Assembly: GCA_964585485.1 (NCBI GenBank)
Contig: CAZPDS010000082.1
Location: 1-10,491 of the forward strand
Direction: 5' to 3'
From: CALGYY01 sp964585485
GTDB taxonomy: Bacteria; Bacteroidota; Bacteroidia; Bacteroidales; CAIWKO01
DNA length: 10,491 nt
How positions within the stretch are numbered: position 1 is the first letter of the stretch; every line of letters starts with the position of its first letter. Shown one piece after another: positions 8,136-10,491 of the stretch. The translations under genes were made by a program, and so were the position numbers. The notes below the pieces were generated by a model. The model saw only the letters and a program-made list of their open reading frames with translations, ran no database searches and was not told where the DNA came from.

Positions 8136-9002
8136 TTAATTAAGAGAGTATTCGATTTCAAGCTGGGGTATGGCTGCGGCCGGTACGAGTCGCTGCGAGA
8201 TTACCCGCTGTATGATCTGCTTTTCAATGCGGGCGTAGCCTTCTCTGGATTGGATCTGCTGAAAAATCCATGGGGAGTTGGCTATGGTGACTTTCTTTAA
8301 TTGCCGTAGGATCTCCCCGCGTAATTCCTGCTCAAGTTTTGAGTGACCGGAAAGATTGGCCGGACTTGCCGGAATGGTATTCGCCGGGCTTCGCTTTCCG
8401 GCATATTCCAGCAGTTTTTGAAACATCTGACCAAATACCTCGCTGGCCAAAATCTTATAAACGGCAGGGTTCCCCAGTGCGCTGTTGCCCTCGTCAGCAA
8501 AGGAATAGTAGGCGTTTTTGGTCAGGATCAGGTGATCCAGCACTTTAATGTCAAAGTAGTCAAAGCCCGCTTTTACTTTTCGTGTGAGGGTTTTGTCCGG
8601 CTCGCTGGGTTCTTCATTGCCGGATGGGTGATTATGGCAAAGGATCACGGCTTTGGCCAGTATTTTCAGGGCAACGGCCACAATCATCTCAATGTCCACC
8701 TGTGTGGAATTGATCGTTCCCTTGGTGTGTTTGTAATAGCCGATGACCTTATTGGCGTGGTTTAAGTAAAGCACCACAAAATGCTCCTGGATATCAAGGC
8801 CATCACCGATTACTTCCTTCAAGAAATCACAGGCATCCCGGGAACTGCTGATTTTATTGAAGATCAGGCGTTCTTCCTTAAAGACAAGATCGACTTCCTT
8901 GACGTGAAAATCCTTCTGCAAATCCTTGATTTGCTTATTCAGCGCCTGCATTTCATCGGTGACGATCAGGGGTTTTGGGGGAGTGATTTTGTAATTTGCC
9001 AT
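8136..9002 (-). CDS. RadC-like JAB/MPN domain protein with C-terminal extension
   Basis: This 288-aa protein contains a RadC-type JAB domain at about 55-172. The metal-site pattern is complete: E73 in 'QEHFVVLYLN', then H123-N-H125-P-S-G, S133 and D136, matching HxHx7Sx2D. The flanking segments 'GTINSTQVD' and 'VLDHLIL....YYSFADEG' are also typical of the family. RadC proteins are common on plasmids, phages and integrative elements; their enzymatic activity remains uncertain, although the JAMM metal site suggests a zinc hydrolase. Residues 1-54 are an added helical region and residues ~175-288 a non-RadC extension ending 'IPQLEIEYSLN', which probably contacts other cassette products. The ATG lies 5 bp after the methyltransferase stop. 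The domain call is secure; the role in the cassette is unknown. Confidence 0.85.
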   Translation of the reverse strand: MANYKITPPKPLIVTDEMQALNKQIKDLQKDFHVKEVDLVFKEERLIFNKISSSRDACDFLKEVIGDGLDIQEHFVVLYLNHANKVIGYYKHTKGTINSTQVDIEMIVAVALKILAKAVILCHNHPSGNEEPSEPDKTLTRKVKAGFDYFDIKVLDHLILTKNAYYSFADEGNSALGNPAVYKILASEVFGQMFQKLLEYAGKRSPANTIPASPANLSGHSKLEQELRGEILRQLKKVTIANSPWIFQQIQSREGYARIEKQIIQRVISQRLVPAAAIPQLEIEYSLN

Positions 9003-9007
9003 GGCGA

Positions 9008-9769
9008 TTATTTTTTTCGTAAGACGATGATATCGACGGGAACTTCGGAAAACCGGAACACGGGCGGAAGCCGGTAGGCATCCACGAGTTCAGCGATTTT
9101 TCCGATTTCGTTTTTTTCGGTATTGTAGCTGATCCCGTTTCGCAAAAAGTTGCTCGAGATCAGGTATATCAGCAAGCCGCCGGGGGCGAGCAGTTGCAGT
9201 CCGTAATACACAAAAAACAGCTCGATCTGGTGCATGGAGGGCTTGGGAAAGTATGAGCTGTACTTGTTCTTGTATTTCCCGTAAGGTGGATTCCCGATCA
9301 CCAGCGAAAAGGGATATCCTTGCAGCCAGGTGAGTTTGTCAGGATTGACGCGACGGGTAAAGCGATCCGGTTCCAGGAAAGCGGTTTCAAAATAGTTGTT
9401 GTAAACGGTAGCTTGCGGATAAAGGATCTGGCAAATCCTTGTGGATACAGGGTTGATTTCAAAGGCCGTGCATTTGCTTTTATCCGGTGCGGGCTTTATT
9501 AAGCGGCCGGTGGCAATACTGGGTTCCAGAACGGTTCCGGATTTATCAAATCCATACCTGTAAGCCAGTTCCCACATCAGATCCACAATGTAATCGGGGG
9601 TGTAAAATTCATACAACAAGCCTTCACCTGTGGCGCCCTTACTGCCCTGGCCACCTGAGCCTTCATATTGCCGGATCAAAGCAAGATCATCTATAGAGAA
9701 GGATTCTCCTTTGGAGTCCTTTTCCCGGATGAGGGCTTCGATCTTACAGTTGAGTTCGAGTTGGTTCAT
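9008..9769 (-). CDS. Adenine-N6 DNA methyltransferase, DarB/polyvalent-like
   Basis: This 253-aa protein has the gamma-type order of motifs: 'FYTPDYIVDLMWE' (motif X, 55-67), 'LEPSIATG' (motif I, 81-88, SAM binding), 'AFEINP' (motif II, 102-107) and the catalytic NPPY (motif IV, 160-163) after 'LVIG'. The 'LLAPGGLLIYLISSNFL' strand (193-209) and the end 'LVDAYRLPPVFRFSEVPVDIIVLRK' layout complete the fold. It methylates adenine N6 if active. Motif I has Ile-Ala-Thr-Gly where most relatives have a Gly-rich Ala/Cys-Gly-Thr-Gly; this probably still binds SAM. It has no separate target-recognition domain, unlike restriction-modification methyltransferases, so specificity may be low or come from partners. 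This is the first gene of the leftward cassette. No restriction nuclease is visible nearby, which favours a DarB-like protective role over a restriction-modification system. Confidence 0.85.
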   Translation of the reverse strand: MNQLELNCKIEALIREKDSKGESFSIDDLALIRQYEGSGGQGSKGATGEGLLYEFYTPDYIVDLMWELAYRYGFDKSGTVLEPSIATGRLIKPAPDKSKCTAFEINPVSTRICQILYPQATVYNNYFETAFLEPDRFTRRVNPDKLTWLQGYPFSLVIGNPPYGKYKNKYSSYFPKPSMHQIELFFVYYGLQLLAPGGLLIYLISSNFLRNGISYNTEKNEIGKIAELVDAYRLPPVFRFSEVPVDIIVLRKK

Positions 9770-9800
9770 GTAAAATATTTTTTTTGCTGAAACTTTCTGT

Positions 9801-9808
9801 TATATTTG
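9801..9808 (+). promoter_or_regulatory. Candidate Bacteroidota promoter -7 box TATATTTG
   Basis: TATATTTG matches the Bacteroidota -7 consensus TAnnTTTG exactly. A TTTG at 9783-9786 could act as the -33 element, but the 14-nt gap is shorter than usual. Initiation near 9815 would put the transcript start just ahead of the left arm of the inverted repeat and drive the small peptide gene. Confidence 0.45.
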
Positions 9809-9823
9809 CATATAAACTAAAAA

Positions 9824-9847
9824 TCGTTCTTTAATTATAGGCCCATA
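9824..9847 (+). repeat. Left arm of 24-bp inverted repeat around the small peptide gene
   Basis: TCGTTCTTT followed directly by AATTATAGGCCCATA. The reverse complement of 10050-10074 reads the same 9 and 15 bases, with one extra G between them. That gives 24 paired positions and a single 1-nt bulge. Confidence 0.9.
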
Positions 9848-9855
9848 TCGATGGG
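9842..9855 (+). promoter_or_regulatory. Short leader hairpin competing with the long-range stem
   Basis: CCCAT (9842-9846) and ATGGG (9851-9855) pair around the loop ATCG. CCCAT is also part of the left inverted-repeat arm, so the local hairpin and the long-range 5'-3' stem cannot both form. The stem is short and is suggested by eye only. Confidence 0.4.
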
Positions 9856-9940
9856 GGTACCTGGTCAAGCAATAACTGTTGGTGTAGTATTTCTGTTTTC
9901 GTGGATCTCCCAAACCATCTGTTTATTATGTAATTTAAAA

Positions 9941-9950
9941 AAGGAGGTGA
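9941..9950 (+). promoter_or_regulatory. Strong Shine-Dalgarno AAGGAGGTGA
   Basis: A near-perfect complement of the 16S rRNA 3' end, 5 nt (TGACA) before the ATG at 9953. None of the five cassette genes has anything comparable. It selects 9953 as the start over the in-frame ATG at 9851. Confidence 0.85.
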
Positions 9951-9952
9951 CA

Positions 9953-10084
9953 ATGAAAAAAAGTAAGAAAAACCAAAAAATCAGGATAAGCGTATCAGCG
10001 CTTTTGAGTGTTCTAGTTTCAGTTGGATCCAGTTATGTTGCCTCTGGCCTATGGGCCTATAATTCAAAGAACGAATACTTTTGA
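9953..10084 (+). CDS. 43-aa single-span membrane peptide (possible type I toxin or lysis peptide)
   Basis: The peptide has a very basic N-terminus (MKKSKKNQKIR), one hydrophobic span at about 12-36 (ISVSALLSVLVSVGSSYVAS, then GLWAY) and a short polar tail. It would sit in the inner membrane with the basic end in the cytoplasm. The start at 9953 is set by the strong Shine-Dalgarno. The frame is open back to an ATG at 9851, but nothing favours that start. It lies on the opposite strand to its neighbours and its stop is 6 bp from the convergent amidase stop. A long inverted repeat spans leader and coding end. No family is recognised. Small membrane peptides beside amidases also occur in Bacteroidota ('smalltalk' type) and as holins, so toxin, holin and smalltalk-like peptide are all open. 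Confidence 0.6.
   Translation: MKKSKKNQKIRISVSALLSVLVSVGSSYVASGLWAYNSKNEYF
10050..10074 (+). repeat. Right arm of 24-bp inverted repeat, inside the small peptide ORF
   Basis: TATGGGCCTATAATT, then C10065, then AAAGAACGA. It pairs with 9824-9847 with only C10065 unpaired. It codes part of the peptide's C-terminus (W-A-Y-N-S-K-N-E), so the sequence serves both coding and pairing. Confidence 0.9.
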
Positions 10085-10090
10085 CAAGAT

Positions 10091-10491
10091 TTATTTTGGA
10101 GGAAGTTTCATGGTCAGACCTGGACACTCAGTAGGGTTGTAATCCCGATGACCTTTCACGATCAGGTCTTTCCCCAATTCCTTTTTCAAATGAGCAATTA
10201 GTCCTTTGAGGGATGTCATTTGCTGCGTTGTTGCTGGATGGTGGGATAGGTTTCCCACCATGCAGATACCGATATTAGCCGTGTTATGATCAGCCACGTG
10301 ATAGCTAATCGTGTCCAGGTCGTTGGTCTGGTTTACGGTTCCGTCCGGCAGGATCACGAAATGATAGCCGATCCCCGGCCAGCCACGTTTTATGTGCCAG
10401 TTGGCAAATTCCCTGGGCCCGCCAACATCCGAAGCGCTGTGATGGATCACAATACCGGTGATGTCCGTCAACCGGCGTTTTTTGTACGCGC
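10091..10491 (-). CDS. N-acetylmuramoyl-L-alanine amidase (endolysin), 5' end outside window
   Basis: The protein is a compact PGRP/Amidase_2 (T7-lysozyme type) zinc amidase, cutting the bond between N-acetylmuramic acid and L-alanine in peptidoglycan. Numbering from the TTG at 10471, the visible motifs are IVIHHSAS (first zinc His at about 10), the family Tyr in GIGYHFVI (~36), 'YHVADHN' (57-63), and HRD (108-110) with ECPG (Cys ~116), the other zinc ligands. The residue two before the Cys is Thr rather than the Lys of T7 lysozyme, as in many relatives. The frame stays open to the right edge, reading AYKKRRL before the TTG, so the real start probably lies outside. No signal peptide is seen. 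It is read in the same direction as the five-gene cassette, 321 bp upstream of it. Probably a phage lysis enzyme. Confidence 0.88.
   Translation of the reverse strand, partial: AYKKRRLTDITGIVIHHSASDVGGPREFANWHIKRGWPGIGYHFVILPDGTVNQTNDLDTISYHVADHNTANIGICMVGNLSHHPATTQQMTSLKGLIAHLKKELGKDLIVKGHRDYNPTECPGLTMKLPPK

Noticed and set aside
8343..8765. 140-aa + strand ORF
   Set aside because: Antisense shadow of the RadC-like gene.
1712..9769. Known defence system (DISARM, BREX or classical restriction-modification)
   Set aside because: A methyltransferase and SNF2 helicase are present, but DISARM's DUF1998 and PLD genes, BREX's PglZ/BrxC and any restriction nuclease are absent from the window.
9851..9952. 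In-frame N-terminal extension of the small peptide from ATG 9851
   Set aside because: No ribosome-binding signal at 9851, the ATG sits in a leader hairpin, and a perfect Shine-Dalgarno precedes ATG 9953. A regulatory upstream reading frame is not excluded.
9815..10090. tmRNA or retron ncRNA explanation for the closed-end repeat
   Set aside because: No tRNA-like CCA end or tag frame, and no reverse transcriptase nearby; the enclosed ORF with Shine-Dalgarno fits an mRNA better.
10469..10471. TTG as start of the amidase
   Set aside because: The frame continues to the right edge without a stop, and the first beta strand would be cut short at this start.
1..10491. tRNA genes or CRISPR arrays
   Set aside because: No cloverleaf-like sequence and no regularly spaced direct repeats were seen by eye.

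Overview
The window looks like a mobile element or prophage of a member of the Bacteroidota. The evidence is a tail-fibre-like protein with the '(N)VGIGTTSP' repeats and C-terminal coiled coil common in that phylum, operon genes that mostly lack a Shine-Dalgarno sequence, a TAnnTTTG-type -7 promoter box, and protein families typical of Bacteroidota phages and plasmids. No integrase, terminase, portal or capsid gene lies inside the window, so the type of element is inferred.

Layout. (1) 1-1237, + strand: the 3' part of an AT-rich tail-fibre-like gene that runs in from the left edge. (2) 1238-1711: no intact gene; a 17-bp perfect hairpin (probable terminator) and a small frameshifted coding remnant. 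(3) 1712-9769, - strand: a tightly packed five-gene cassette with gaps of 5, 12, 5 and 17 bp. In transcription order it encodes a gamma-type adenine-N6 DNA methyltransferase, a RadC-like JAB/MPN protein with a C-terminal extension, an unrecognised 319-aa acidic protein, a 1304-aa SNF2/DarB-like superfamily 2 helicase, and a RecA-fold ATPase with a tandemly duplicated central module. (4) 9770-10090: a + strand promoter-like box, a leader with hairpin potential and a perfect Shine-Dalgarno ahead of a 43-aa single-span membrane peptide. This unit is bounded by a 24-bp inverted repeat whose right arm lies inside the peptide's coding sequence. (5) 10091-10491, - strand: a PGRP/T7-lysozyme-type amidase (endolysin) open to the right edge.

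How the parts may work together. The methyltransferase plus SNF2 helicase pair resembles the two halves of phage P1 DarB and the phage/plasmid 'polyvalent' proteins, here split into separate genes with a RadC-like protein and a RecA-fold ATPase. The likely role is protecting or processing incoming element DNA (anti-restriction, DNA entry or replication) rather than host housekeeping. The helicase and the 319-aa protein end in nearly the same acidic, leucine-rich tail (shared core ELEALALEVEL), which suggests they are targeted to the same place or partner, perhaps the virion.

The most unusual site is the small-peptide unit at 9801-10084. It combines a hydrophobic micropeptide, a strong Shine-Dalgarno, a 5' hairpin and long-range pairing between the 5' leader and the end of the coding region. 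This is the architecture of fold-back-controlled type I toxin mRNAs, although an invertible or MITE-like DNA element, or a regulated lysis peptide, is also possible.
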